From Blastopirellula retiformator (GTDB lineage: Bacteria; Planctomycetota; Planctomycetia; Pirellulales; Pirellulaceae), in contig NZ_SJPF01000008.1 of NCBI RefSeq assembly GCF_007859755.1, positions 84,744 through 148,743 of the forward strand: 64,000 nt of DNA, given 5' to 3'. Positions 34,075 to 43,844 of the stretch are shown piece by piece. Position numbers and translations under genes: made by a program. The notes under the pieces were generated by a model. The model saw nothing but the letters and a program-made list of their open reading frames with translations, searched no databases and was not told where the DNA came from. The stretch's first letter is position 1. Every line of letters begins with the position of its first letter.

Positions 34075-34851
34075 ATGTCTGACTACCTAACGACTTGCGA
34101 GAAGGCGGCCCGCGCTGCTGGCGCCGTTTTACTTGAGTGGCAGGGGAAATTTCGCGTCCGAGAGAAAGGGCGAGCCGACTTGGTAACCGAGGCCGACGTC
34201 GAGTCGCAAAAGAAGATCCAGGAGATCGTGCTGGGAGAATTTCCGGAACACGGATTCTTGGGAGAAGAGGAAGATCCCGCCAACGCCGTCTCTAGCCAGT
34301 ATGAGTATCGGTGGATTGCCGACCCGCTCGACGGCACGACCAATTACGTTCATGGGCTAGCGAACTATTCGGTCTCCTTGGCATTGCAGCATCGCGGCGA
34401 AGTGATCGTCGGCGTCGTCTACGATCCGGTGCATGATCAATGCTTTGCGGCGGAGCGGGGCCAAGGGGCGACCCTTAACGGCGAGAAATTGCAGGTCAGC
34501 GACGTTACCGATCTAGAGGCTGCGTTGGTGGCGGCTAGTTTCGCCGCTGGCATCCAGCGCGATTCGCCCGAGATCGAACAGTTTATCGAGGTGCTAGTGC
34601 GCTGTCAGGCGATGCGGCGTTTGGGGTCGGCGGCGCTCAATCTGGCGTATGTCGCCGCGGGGACTTTGGATGCTTATTGGGCGTCGAGCGTTAAAATTTG
34701 GGATGTCGCCGCTGGCGTGTTGTTGGTCCAGGAAGCAGGCGGCGTCATTCGCGGGCCTGGTGGAGAGCCGTTCGATTGGAATCGCCCTAAGGTGGTCGCC
34801 GCTTCGACCGAGCAACTGCATGACCAACTGCAGGCTTCCATCGGCGCCTGA
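34075..34851 (+). CDS. suhB: Inositol monophosphatase family protein
   Basis: 258 residues, the usual length. The metal-dependent phosphatase motifs are complete: GEEED (Glu ligand), DPLDGTTNYVHG from residue 83, and IWDVAAGVLLVQEAGG. Family members dephosphorylate myo-inositol-1-phosphate and related sugar or nucleotide phosphates; the SuhB name is by family. The ATG at 34075 follows a purine-rich GGTGAGAGAG. It is followed after 33 bases by a GNAT gene, likely one transcription unit. Confidence 0.88.
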   Translation: MSDYLTTCEKAARAAGAVLLEWQGKFRVREKGRADLVTEADVESQKKIQEIVLGEFPEHGFLGEEEDPANAVSSQYEYRWIADPLDGTTNYVHGLANYSVSLALQHRGEVIVGVVYDPVHDQCFAAERGQGATLNGEKLQVSDVTDLEAALVAASFAAGIQRDSPEIEQFIEVLVRCQAMRRLGSAALNLAYVAAGTLDAYWASSVKIWDVAAGVLLVQEAGGVIRGPGGEPFDWNRPKVVAASTEQLHDQLQASIGA

Positions 34852-34884
34852 TCTCCCTCTCATGCCGCTTGGAGTCTGCTCATC

Positions 34885-35394
34885 ATGATCATCCGCCAAG
34901 AACAGCCGGAAGACGTTCCGGCGATCCGCCAACTGTTGCTCGCCGCTTTTCCGACCGCGATCGAAAACGAGATCGTCGACCAAATTCGAGACTCCAAATG
35001 CGAGCAGATTTCGCTCGTTGCCGAAGTTGACGGCAACATCGTCGGTCAGATCTTGTTTACGCCGGCGACGATCGAGCGTGACGCCCATGTTGTCCAGGGT
35101 TGGGGACTGGCGCCGGTCTCGGTCGCTCCCAAGTCGCAAGGCCGCGGGATTGGCGCTACGCTGGTCCGCCAAGGGCTGGAAGAACTGCGACAGCAGGGCG
35201 GGGCGTTCGTGATCGTGCTTGGCGATCCTCAGTATTACCCGAAATTTGGCTTCCAGCCGGCGGCGCAGTGGAACGTCCAGTCGGAGTTTGGCGGCGTGCC
35301 GGCCGAGGCGTTTATGCTGATCGCCTTCGACGAAGAGGCGATCGGCGATGGCGGAATCGCCAAGTACCGGCCTGAGTTCGCGTCGGCGGTTTGA
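34885..35394 (+). CDS. GNAT N-acetyltransferase (YhbS-like)
   Basis: 169 residues. The acetyl-CoA binding loop is VAPKSQGRGIGATLVRQGL, and the C-terminal GDPQYYPKFGFQPA is the hallmark of the YhbS-like subgroup. It acetylates an unknown small molecule or protein amine. It sits 33 bases after the inositol monophosphatase gene on the same strand, so co-expression is likely; a shared pathway is not evident. Confidence 0.87.
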   Translation: MIIRQEQPEDVPAIRQLLLAAFPTAIENEIVDQIRDSKCEQISLVAEVDGNIVGQILFTPATIERDAHVVQGWGLAPVSVAPKSQGRGIGATLVRQGLEELRQQGGAFVIVLGDPQYYPKFGFQPAAQWNVQSEFGGVPAEAFMLIAFDEEAIGDGGIAKYRPEFASAV

Positions 35395-35524
35395 TCGGCG
35401 TTTGCTAGCGAGCCGTTCCGCTTGATCTTGACCTTTCCTCCGGTTCCATCTAGCTTTTTGCAAGCGGCCGAACCGTTCACTGGACGAACGCGCGGCCTAA
35501 GCAAGGAAGCACGGAGAATCAAGG

Positions 35525-36694
35525 ATGAGCGCTCAAGAGTCGGCGGGCCGTCCCGCCTCGGTTCCGTTGTTGGATGTCGCCCGCGGCAACGCCCCTTTGC
35601 GTACCGAATTTGTTGCGGCGCTGGAAAACGTCCTCGATTCGGGGCGGTTTGTCTTCGGCCCGGAAGTCTTCGAACTGGAAAAGCAAATGGCCGAAGCGTC
35701 GCATGCTAAATACGGCATCAGCTGCGCCTCGGGAAGCGACGCTTTGCTGCTCGCGCTGATGGCCTACGAAATCGGTCCCGGCGACGAAGTAATCGTCCCC
35801 AGCTTTACCTTCTTCGCCACCGCCAGCGCCGTCTGGCGTTTGGGCGCAAAGCCGGTCTTCGCCGACATTGACCCGGTCACGTTCAATATTTCGCCCGAAG
35901 CGATCGCCGCTGCGATTACCCCGAACACCAAAGCGATCATTCCGGTTCACCTGTTTGGACAGGCGGCCGACATGACGGCAATCAACGCGATCGCCGCCGC
36001 CCATGACTTGTGGGTGATTGAAGACGCCTGCCAGGCGGTCTTGGCCGAGTACGACGGAGAGCCGGTCGGTGCGATTGGCGACGTTGGCTGCTATAGCTTC
36101 TATCCGACCAAGAACTTGGGCGGTATGGGGGACGGCGGCATGCTGACCACCAACGACGAAGAGCTGGCCAATAGGCTGCGACTTTACCGCGGTCACGGAA
36201 TGGAGCCGCGCTACTACCATTCGGTGGTCGGCATTAACAGCCGCTTGGATACGTTCCAGGCCGCCACGCTGTTGGTCAAAATGAACAAGCTGGCCGAGTG
36301 GACCGAAATGCGTCGCGAGAATGCGGCTCGCTACAACGAACTGTTCCGCGCTGCCGGGATGGATGAGTGCATCATCTTGCCAGCCGAATCGGCCGATCAC
36401 AAACATGCCTGGAACCAGTTCACCGTCCGCGTTCCGCAAGGAAGTCGTGACCACCTGCGAAAACATCTGGCCGACCACAAGATTGGCAGCGAAATCTACT
36501 ATCCGGTACCGCTGCACCAGCAGGTCTGCTTCGCCAACTTGGCGGACCATGGCTCGCTGATCGAAACGGAAAAGGCGGCCAAGGAAGTCTTGAGCCTGCC
36601 GATCTTCCCCGAATTGACCGACGCCGAGCAGCGCGTGGTTGTTGAATCGATCGAGCAGTACTACGAAGCGGTCAACAAGAAAGCGGTCGCTTAG
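35525..36694 (+). CDS. DegT/DnrJ/EryC1/StrS family sugar aminotransferase
   Basis: 389 residues, PLP fold type I. The Schiff-base Lys196 lies in SFYPTKNLGGMGDGGM, with EDACQA upstream providing the Asp that binds the pyridine nitrogen and GSDALLLAL near the phosphate site. These enzymes transaminate keto-sugars on nucleotide carriers for surface polysaccharides, which would go with the KDO and glucosamine genes elsewhere in the window. ATG 35525 follows AAGGA with short spacing. It is transcribed alone. Confidence 0.92.
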   Translation: MSAQESAGRPASVPLLDVARGNAPLRTEFVAALENVLDSGRFVFGPEVFELEKQMAEASHAKYGISCASGSDALLLALMAYEIGPGDEVIVPSFTFFATASAVWRLGAKPVFADIDPVTFNISPEAIAAAITPNTKAIIPVHLFGQAADMTAINAIAAAHDLWVIEDACQAVLAEYDGEPVGAIGDVGCYSFYPTKNLGGMGDGGMLTTNDEELANRLRLYRGHGMEPRYYHSVVGINSRLDTFQAATLLVKMNKLAEWTEMRRENAARYNELFRAAGMDECIILPAESADHKHAWNQFTVRVPQGSRDHLRKHLADHKIGSEIYYPVPLHQQVCFANLADHGSLIETEKAAKEVLSLPIFPELTDAEQRVVVESIEQYYEAVNKKAVA

Positions 36695-36722
36695 CAAATC
36701 CCGCCCCGAATCGATCGGATCG

Positions 36723-36755
36723 AAGTCGCCCCCCCCGCTTGAGGAGGCGACTTTC
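36723..36755 (+). terminator. Probable terminator after the DegT gene
   Basis: AAGTCGCC (36723-36730) pairs with GGCGACTT (36746-36753) around a C-rich loop; only a short T run follows. It lies 28 bases after the stop codon. Confidence 0.45.
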
Positions 36756-36949
36756 CGCAAAGTTGCCCCGAACCTGCGCATTTTTGCAGCCTATTGCGTG
36801 GGAATCGGAAATGATGGGCAATTCGGCGTATTTGATGGACGCTTAATGCGCCGATTTGTATAATCCATCATTGGGTTTAGCCATTTCCTACCTACCTTTC
36901 GGCTCCTCCCAACTCCACGCCTAGTTCCCTCCTTTCACGGACTGCATCC

Positions 36950-39235
36950 TTGCGATTCCCTGCGCTCCTTTTGTCGACTGCGCTATTGCTAGCGACTTGT
37001 ACGTCGCTGTGGGCCGATCCTGCGCAACATCAGGCGATGTTCGACAAGCAGGTTAAGCCGTTTCTCACCAAGTACTGCAACGACTGTCACGCCGGCGAGT
37101 TCGCCGAGTCAGGCATCGATTTCGCCTCGTTCGGCAAGGCGGAAGAGGTGATGACCAGCGGTCGTAAGACCTGGCAGAAGGCGCTCAGCCAGATGACCGT
37201 CGGTGCGATGCCCCCCAGCGACGAAGCGCAACCTTCCGAGGAGGAGCTGAAGCAGGCCCTCAAGTGGATCCGGGGTGCGCTCTCCGACTATTCGTGTGAT
37301 GGGCCGGTTGATCCTGGCCGTGAGACGATTCGTCGCTTGAACCGCGTCGAGTATCAAAACACGATTCGCGACTTGGTCGGCGTCGAGTTCAAAGCGAGCG
37401 AAGAATTTCCGGCCGACGACGTTGGTTATGGGTTCGACAATATCGGCGACGTCCTTTCGCTGTCGCCGCTACTGTTGGAGAAGTATTACGATGCGGCGGT
37501 GACGATCGCGGGCAAGGCGATTGTGCTCGACCCGTCGAGCTTGATCCGAAGCGAACGTCTGAAGAACTTCAAGCTGAAGGACGGCTCCAAGAGTGACGAC
37601 CGAATCAGCTTTCCCTCGCACAATATCGCCAAGACCGATTTCGAGATCGACTCCCCAGGCGAGTACAAGCTATCGATTCGCGCTTACGGAACGCGTGCCG
37701 GGGACCAGTTGCCCAACATGCACGTCAAGCTAGACGACCAAGACAAAGACTTTGCGGTCGAAGCGCTGAAAGGCAAAGAACAGAACTACGAGATTACGAA
37801 GCGTTTTTCCAAGGGAAAGCACCACCTCGAGATCTCGTTTACCAACGATCACTACGATCCCAACAATCCCAACCGCAACAAACGCGATCGCAACTTGATT
37901 GTCACCAGCGTCAAGTTGGTGGGGCCGCCTAAGATCACGCCCGAAAGCTATCCGGAGTCGCACCGTAAGATTTTCATCGCCTACCCCGGCCAAGACGGCA
38001 TCACCGCCGAGGTCGCGGCCCGGCGGATTTTGACCCGGTTTGCATCGCGGGCCTTTCGTCGTCCGGCGACGGCTGACGAAGTGAATCGGCTCTACACGCT
38101 GGTCGCGTCGGCCCAAGCCGATGGCGAGAACTTTGAAGCTTCGGTGCGCGATGGCGTGGTCGCCATTCTTTGCTCGCCGAACTTCCTGTTCCGCGTCGAG
38201 ATGGACGAGTCGAAATCGCCGGTCCGCCAGTTGACCGAGTACGAACTGGCGTCGCGACTTTCTTACTTCCTCTGGAGCAGCGCTCCCGATCACGAGCTGC
38301 TGACGCTCGCATACGAAGGGAAGCTGCGATCGCAGCTCGATCAGCAGATCGACCGCATGCTGAAGTCGCCGAAGAACTCGGCCTTGGTCGAAAACTTCGC
38401 CGGACAATGGCTGCAGTTGCGTAACCTGGAAGACGTCAAACCCGATCGTCGCAAGTTCCGCGGGTTTACGCCCGCCCTGGCGAAGGCGATGCGGCAGGAG
38501 ACCGAACTCTTTTTCGAGTCGATCGTCAAAGAAGACCGCAGCGTGCTCGATCTGGTTGGGGCCGACTACACCTATTTGAACGAATCGCTCGCCAAGCATT
38601 ATGGCGTGAAGGACGTCAAAGGAGAGGAGTTCCGCAAAGTGTCTCTGAAGGAGAAGGGACGCGGTGGGATTTTGACCCAGGCCAGCATCCTGACCGTAAC
38701 CTCCAATCCGACCCGGACCTCGCCGGTGAAACGGGGGAAATGGATCCTGGAGAACGTGCTGGGAACGCCTCCGCCAGATCCGCCGGCCGATGTGCCGACG
38801 CTGGAAGCCCAGAAAGAGCTGACCGGGACGCTACGCGAGCAAATGGCGCAGCACATGGCGAATCCCAGCTGCGCCTCGTGCCATGCTCGGATGGACCCGA
38901 TCGGCTTTGCCCTGGAAAACTTCGATGCCGTTGGCGCCTTCCGTACCAAAGACGAGGGATCGAAGATCGACGCTTCGGGCGAGTTGCCCGGCGGGATAAA
39001 ATTTGAAGGCGCCTCGGGACTGCGACAAGTGATCCTGAATGAGCACCGCGACGAGTTCGTCCGGGCGTTTTCCGAAAAGATGTTGACTTATGCGTTGGGC
39101 CGCGGCGTCGAGTTTTTCGACATGTGCGCCATCGACGCGATTCAAGATGAGCTGGAACGTAACGATTACCGTTTCTCCGCGCTGGTGAAAGCGATCGTCC
39201 ACAGCGATCCTTTCCAGAAGCGCCGTACCAATTAG
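36950..39235 (+). CDS. Secreted DUF1592-type cytochrome c protein
   Basis: 761 residues with a signal peptide (LLLSTALLLATCTSLWA). An N-terminal planctomycete cytochrome site CNDCH is followed by the conserved blocks DUF1587 (TIRRLNRVEYQNTIRDL), a beta-rich carbohydrate-binding-like region, DUF1595, DUF1592 (ASRLSYFLWSSAPDHELL), DUF1588 with a second haem-like site CASCH (ARMDPIGFALENFD), and DUF1585 at the end. The family is secreted and possibly takes part in polysaccharide-linked redox chemistry, function unproven. The start appears to be TTG 36950, as no upstream ATG is in frame and the signal peptide begins there. It is followed after 19 bases by its usual partner, the DUF1552 gene. Confidence 0.9.
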   Translation: MRFPALLLSTALLLATCTSLWADPAQHQAMFDKQVKPFLTKYCNDCHAGEFAESGIDFASFGKAEEVMTSGRKTWQKALSQMTVGAMPPSDEAQPSEEELKQALKWIRGALSDYSCDGPVDPGRETIRRLNRVEYQNTIRDLVGVEFKASEEFPADDVGYGFDNIGDVLSLSPLLLEKYYDAAVTIAGKAIVLDPSSLIRSERLKNFKLKDGSKSDDRISFPSHNIAKTDFEIDSPGEYKLSIRAYGTRAGDQLPNMHVKLDDQDKDFAVEALKGKEQNYEITKRFSKGKHHLEISFTNDHYDPNNPNRNKRDRNLIVTSVKLVGPPKITPESYPESHRKIFIAYPGQDGITAEVAARRILTRFASRAFRRPATADEVNRLYTLVASAQADGENFEASVRDGVVAILCSPNFLFRVEMDESKSPVRQLTEYELASRLSYFLWSSAPDHELLTLAYEGKLRSQLDQQIDRMLKSPKNSALVENFAGQWLQLRNLEDVKPDRRKFRGFTPALAKAMRQETELFFESIVKEDRSVLDLVGADYTYLNESLAKHYGVKDVKGEEFRKVSLKEKGRGGILTQASILTVTSNPTRTSPVKRGKWILENVLGTPPPDPPADVPTLEAQKELTGTLREQMAQHMANPSCASCHARMDPIGFALENFDAVGAFRTKDEGSKIDASGELPGGIKFEGASGLRQVILNEHRDEFVRAFSEKMLTYALGRGVEFFDMCAIDAIQDELERNDYRFSALVKAIVHSDPFQKRRTN

Positions 39236-39254
39236 AACGGAGAGGGAATCCGAC

Positions 39255-40598
39255 ATGAGCACTGCAATCTCACGACGAATGTTGCTTCGCGGTTTTGGCG
39301 CCGCCATGGCGCTGCCGTGGCTCGACCAAATGGCTCCGGTCGCCAATGCGGCCGCCGCGACCGGCAAACCGCCAGTGCGCATGGCTTTTCTCTACGTTCC
39401 CAACGGCGTGAATGTCGAGAAGTGGCGTCCCCAAGGAGAAGGCGCCGATTGGCAGTTGTCGCCGACCTTGTCGGCGCTGAAAGACGTCAAGTCGGAAGTG
39501 ACCGCCCTCAGTGGGCTGACTTTGCGCGGCGCGTTCGCGTTGGGTGACGGTGGTGGCGACCATGCTCGCAGCGTCGCCGCCTATCTGACCGGTTCGCACC
39601 CAAAGAAGACCGACGGCGCCGACATCAGCAACGCTATTTCGGTCGATCAATACGCCGCAGCTCAGATCGGCTTCCAGACCCGGTTCCCGTCGCTGGAACT
39701 GGGCTGTTCGCCCAGCGCTCAATCGGGCCGCTGCGACTCGGGCTATAGCTGCGCCTACTCGTCGAACATGTCGTGGCGCAACTCGACCTCGCACGTCGGC
39801 AAAGAAATCAACCCGCAAGCCGCCTTCGATCGCTTGTTTGGCAACGAGAACGCCAAGGAGTCGGCCGAAAGCCGCGCTCTGCGTCACAAGCGGAAGAAAA
39901 GCATCCTCGACTTCGTGATGGATGACGCCAAGCGCCTGAACCAGAAGTTGGGCAAATCCGATCAACGCAAGCTGGACGAGTATCTGTTCGCGGTGCGGGA
40001 GATCGAACGTCGCGTCCAGCAGTCGATCAAGCTCGACGGCGTCGAAGTCGATGTGCCGGATTATCCCCGACCCGATGGCGTGCCGGCCGATTTTGGTGAG
40101 CATGCCCGGTTGATGATGGACATGATGGTTTTGGCGTTCCAGACCGACACGACCCGCGTCAGCACGTTCATGTTCACCAACGCCGGCAGCAACCGGACCT
40201 ACGGCGACATCGGCGTGCGAGAAGGGCACCACTCCCTTTCCCACCATAAGGGGAGCAAAAAGAACCTCGAAAAAATCGCCAAGATCGACGCCTTCCATGT
40301 CGAGCAATACGCCTACTTCGTCAAGGAGCTGCAGAAGGTCCGCGAAGGAGATGGAACGTTGCTCGACAACTGCATGGTCATGTACGGCAGCGGCATCAGC
40401 GACGGTAACCGCCACAACCATGACGACCTGCCGATCATCATGGCGGGCCGCGGCGGTGGGGCGATCACGCCGAACCGTCACCTGATCTATCCCGACAACA
40501 CGCCGTTGACCAATCTCTATGTGTCGATGCTGAACATCGTCGGGGCGAAAGCCGATCGCTTTGGCGACTCCAACGGCAAGATCACCAATCTCGGCTAA
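39255..40598 (+). CDS. DUF1552 protein, Tat-type signal
   Basis: 447 residues. The N-terminus SRRMLLRGFGAAMALPWL is a Tat-like signal. The HXXSHH motif that defines DUF1552 is present as HHSLSHHKGS. It lies 19 bases after the DUF1592 gene and is almost certainly in one operon with it; this pairing is recurrent in planctomycetes. The partner combination suggests a periplasmic redox complex, with the metal-binding HXXSHH protein exported folded through Tat. Function is unknown. Confidence 0.9.
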   Translation: MSTAISRRMLLRGFGAAMALPWLDQMAPVANAAAATGKPPVRMAFLYVPNGVNVEKWRPQGEGADWQLSPTLSALKDVKSEVTALSGLTLRGAFALGDGGGDHARSVAAYLTGSHPKKTDGADISNAISVDQYAAAQIGFQTRFPSLELGCSPSAQSGRCDSGYSCAYSSNMSWRNSTSHVGKEINPQAAFDRLFGNENAKESAESRALRHKRKKSILDFVMDDAKRLNQKLGKSDQRKLDEYLFAVREIERRVQQSIKLDGVEVDVPDYPRPDGVPADFGEHARLMMDMMVLAFQTDTTRVSTFMFTNAGSNRTYGDIGVREGHHSLSHHKGSKKNLEKIAKIDAFHVEQYAYFVKELQKVREGDGTLLDNCMVMYGSGISDGNRHNHDDLPIIMAGRGGGAITPNRHLIYPDNTPLTNLYVSMLNIVGAKADRFGDSNGKITNLG

Positions 40599-40628
40599 TC
40601 CTGAGCGCATCATCCGCAAAATCGTCAC

Positions 40629-40662
40629 AACCGGGCGCGTCGCCAGACGCGCCCGGTTTTTT
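40629..40662 (+). terminator. Strong terminator of the DUF1592-DUF1552 operon
   Basis: CCGGGCGCGTC (40631-40641) and GACGCGCCCGG (40646-40656), extended by AA/TT, form a perfect stem with a GCCA loop, followed by six T residues. It clearly separates the two cytochrome/DUF operons. Confidence 0.95.
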
Positions 40663-40690
40663 GCGCATTTGCCTTCTCCGTCAGGGCGAT

Positions 40691-43600
40691 ATGATAGAAG
40701 GTGACGTTACCTTTTCTCCCCAAGCTGTGCATTTGCCGTTGAAGCTGTCGCTCTTCCAGCTCGCAATTTTCGCCCTGTCGGCGCTCGGGACTCGTTATGT
40801 CCTGGCCGATAGTCCGGAAGGGGTGCGCCCCGATTTTGCCGCCCAGGTGCTGCCGATTCTGACGCAGCGCTGCTTCGCGTGTCATGGTCCTGACGCCGAC
40901 AAGCGAGAAGCCGATCTGCGGCTCGATCAGGCAAGTTCCCTTTTTCAGCGTCGCGGCGATCAGCCCGCGGTCATTCAGCCAGGCGACGCCGCTGATAGCC
41001 CACTCTATCAGCGTTTGATCGCTAGCGATCCGGCAGAGCAAATGCCGCCGCCCAGCCATGGCGGGCCACTCTCGCTCGACGAGATCACTACGATCAAACG
41101 CTGGATCGACAATGGCGCCAAGTGGGAAGGGCATTGGGCGTTTCAGCCAATCGTCAGACCGGAATTGCCGCCGGCATTGCTAGGTTACAGCGATCAGCCA
41201 ATCGATCGCCTGGTCGCAGCAAAGTGGAAAGAGCACGATCTGACGCCGGCCGAACCAGCCAGTCGCGAAATGCTGCTCCGCCGCGTCACCTTTGCGCTGA
41301 CCGGCTTGCCGCCAACCGCCACCGAGATCCAAGACTTTCTCGCGGATCAGCGCCCCGGCGCCTACGAACGCGTCGTCGATCGGTTACTGGCTTCGCCGCA
41401 TTACGGAGAGCAGATGGCACGGCAGTGGCTCGACCTGGCGAGGTATGCCGACACGCATGGTTTCAACATCGACAGCTATCGCGACATGTGGCGCTGGCGT
41501 GATTGGGTGATTGACGCCTACAACTCCAACATGCCGTTTGATCAATTCACGCGCGAGCAGCTTGCCGGCGATCTCTTGCCCAATGCGACCGTCGACCAAA
41601 TCACTGCGACCGGCTTCAATCGCAATCATCCGATCAATGACGAAATGGGGGCGATTCCCGAAGAGTATCTTCACTTCTACGCCGCGGATCGCGCCAATAC
41701 CACCGCGACTGTTTGGCTGGGGCTGACGCTGGCCTGTGCGGAGTGTCATGATCACAAGTACGATCCCATCTCGCAGCGCGACTACTACCAGTTCTACGCC
41801 TTTTTCAACAATGTCGATGACCAGGGGCTCGATGGTCGTCGCGGCAATGCGGCGCCAACAATCATCAGTCCGACCAAGGAGCAATCCCAGCAGCTTACCG
41901 GGTTGGATCAACAACTGCGGACGCTTGACGCGGCGCTCTCCGCCGCCCGCGATGAAGCGCAGCAGTCGCCTTCCAATTGGGAGCGATCAACCGAACAAGT
42001 TGCGGCAGCCGCCAATCCGCCGACTGACAGCGCCGCCCGACTCTCCCTGGATGGCGAGAGCGGCGGAGTTCGCATCCAGCGAGAAAACGATGAGGCGCCG
42101 CTATTCTTGCCCGGCAAGTTTGACCAGGCTCTCCTTTGTGACGGGCGGACGCTCATCACGCCGAGCGAAGCGATACAGCTGGGCGACACCTTCTCGATTG
42201 GGTTGTGGGCATATCCAACAACATCGAACGCAACGGTCTTGGCGGCGTCGCCCGACTTCACGCTCTCGCTTGATCGGGGGCAACTGGTTTACGAAACGAT
42301 CGAGCGCCGTCTTCACACGACAGAGGTCATGTCAAAGAACCTGTGGCAGCAGGTCACCCTGACGGTCGACGGCAAGCAGATCGCCGTCTATCGCGATGGC
42401 GTCCTCTTGCCGCTGTCGCCCAGCGAGCGGATCGACACCATGGAAGTCGATCAGGCGTCTCCTGAAGTAACGCAGCTACAGTTTGGCCGGGCCGGCGAGC
42501 TAGACGGTTTTCGGGGGCTGTTGGATGATGTTCGCATCTATGCCCGCACGCTCAGTCCGCTCGAAGTGCAGCGTCTTGGAGGTGGTGATCCGATCGGCGA
42601 GATCCTGGCCAAGCCGACCGAACAACGTACCGACGGCGAACAAGCGACGCTACTCGACCACTATCTCCGCCAGACCGATCCACACTACGCCCAGCAAGTT
42701 GAGCGACACGAAACGATCGCTCGGCAGCGGCGTCGTTTTATCGAGAACTTTCCCGAAACGATGGTCATGCGCGAGCGGACCGAGCGACGACCTGCCCGAA
42801 TTTTGGAGCGTGGCCGCTACGATCTTCCGGGCGAAACGGTGACGCCGGACGTGCTCGACTGCTTGCCGTCGCTTCGGCGCCATACAAACGCCGATCGCCT
42901 GGCGCTGGCCGAATGGCTGACCGATGATCGTCAACCGCTGACCGCTCGCGTTGCGGTCAATCGATATTGGCAGAAGCTGTTCGGGACGTCGCTGGTCGCC
43001 ACTCCTGAAGATTTTGGACTACGAAGTTCGCCCCCCAGCAATCGGGCCCTGCTCGACTACCTGGCCGCGGATTTTCGCGATAACAATTGGGACGTAAAGC
43101 GGCTGCTGAAACAGATCGTGATGTCGGCGACCTATCGGCAAACCAGTGCCGTTGATGTGGCGAAATGGAATGCCGATCCGGCCAATCAATATCTTGCTCG
43201 CGGGCCACGGCTGCGACTCTCGGCCGAACAGCTTCGCGACGCCGCACTGGCCGCCAGCGATTTGCTGAACGACCATATCGGCGGACCGAGCGTTCGCCCC
43301 TACCAGCCTGCCGACTTGTGGGAAGCGATTTCGTATGGAAGAGACTTTACCGCTCAGCGTTACGCCCAGGACCATGGAGACCGGCTCTATCGCCGCAGCT
43401 TGTACACGTTTTGGAAACGGACGTCGCCGCCACCCAACATGTCCGCCTTCGACGCGCCGAACCGAGAATTCTGCACGCTGACTCGTAGCCAAACCAATAC
43501 GCCGCAGCAGGCGCTGGTGCTGATGAACGACCCGACCTTCATTGAGGCCTCCCGCGCTTTGGCCGCCGAGATGATGCAGTCCACCCCCGATGTCGAAACG

Positions 43601-43840
43601 CAAATTGCCTCCGCCTTCCGAAGGATCGTTTCTCGCGCGCCCAGTCAGCAGGAACGGCAAATACTAGCTCGCGTCTACGAGGCCCAACTGGCACACTATC
43701 GGCAAGACTTGGACGGGGCGAGAGAATTGGTCGCGATTGGCGAATCGCCTACGGCCGATCTCCCTGCTGATGAACAAGCGGCGCTGACGATGGTGGTCAG
43801 CACGATCATGAACCTCGACGAAGCGATCCACGCCAACTAA
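40691..43840 (+). CDS. Secreted DUF1549/DUF1553 cytochrome protein with LamG insert
   Basis: 1049 residues. A signal-like helix (LSLFQLAIFALSAL) is followed by cytochrome site CFACHGPDADKREADLRLD, DUF1549 (DRLVAAKWKEHDLTP, RQWLDLARYADTHGF) with a second CAECHDHKYDP site, a LamG/concanavalin-like lectin domain at roughly residues 440-635 (FSIGLWAYP, GFRGLLDDVRIYARTLSPLEV), and DUF1553 at the C-terminus (RVAVNRYWQKLFG, FDAPNREFCTLTRSQTNTPQQALVLMNDP). The LamG domain probably binds a polysaccharide. The frame opens at TTG 40661 inside the terminator T-tract, so ATG 40691 is preferred although its ribosome site is poor. It overlaps nothing and is followed after four bases by DUF1501. Confidence 0.9.
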   Translation: MIEGDVTFSPQAVHLPLKLSLFQLAIFALSALGTRYVLADSPEGVRPDFAAQVLPILTQRCFACHGPDADKREADLRLDQASSLFQRRGDQPAVIQPGDAADSPLYQRLIASDPAEQMPPPSHGGPLSLDEITTIKRWIDNGAKWEGHWAFQPIVRPELPPALLGYSDQPIDRLVAAKWKEHDLTPAEPASREMLLRRVTFALTGLPPTATEIQDFLADQRPGAYERVVDRLLASPHYGEQMARQWLDLARYADTHGFNIDSYRDMWRWRDWVIDAYNSNMPFDQFTREQLAGDLLPNATVDQITATGFNRNHPINDEMGAIPEEYLHFYAADRANTTATVWLGLTLACAECHDHKYDPISQRDYYQFYAFFNNVDDQGLDGRRGNAAPTIISPTKEQSQQLTGLDQQLRTLDAALSAARDEAQQSPSNWERSTEQVAAAANPPTDSAARLSLDGESGGVRIQRENDEAPLFLPGKFDQALLCDGRTLITPSEAIQLGDTFSIGLWAYPTTSNATVLAASPDFTLSLDRGQLVYETIERRLHTTEVMSKNLWQQVTLTVDGKQIAVYRDGVLLPLSPSERIDTMEVDQASPEVTQLQFGRAGELDGFRGLLDDVRIYARTLSPLEVQRLGGGDPIGEILAKPTEQRTDGEQATLLDHYLRQTDPHYAQQVERHETIARQRRRFIENFPETMVMRERTERRPARILERGRYDLPGETVTPDVLDCLPSLRRHTNADRLALAEWLTDDRQPLTARVAVNRYWQKLFGTSLVATPEDFGLRSSPPSNRALLDYLAADFRDNNWDVKRLLKQIVMSATYRQTSAVDVAKWNADPANQYLARGPRLRLSAEQLRDAALAASDLLNDHIGGPSVRPYQPADLWEAISYGRDFTAQRYAQDHGDRLYRRSLYTFWKRTSPPPNMSAFDAPNREFCTLTRSQTNTPQQALVLMNDPTFIEASRALAAEMMQSTPDVETQIASAFRRIVSRAPSQQERQILARVYEAQLAHYRQDLDGARELVAIGESPTADLPADEQAALTMVVSTIMNLDEAIHAN

Positions 43841-43844
43841 ACCT

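Noticed and set aside
35519..36781. 420-residue minus-strand open frame
   Set aside because: Antisense to the DegT aminotransferase gene, with no domain resemblance.
39270..40628. 452-residue minus-strand open frame
   Set aside because: Antisense to the DUF1552 gene and ends in its terminator; composition is that of a shadow frame.
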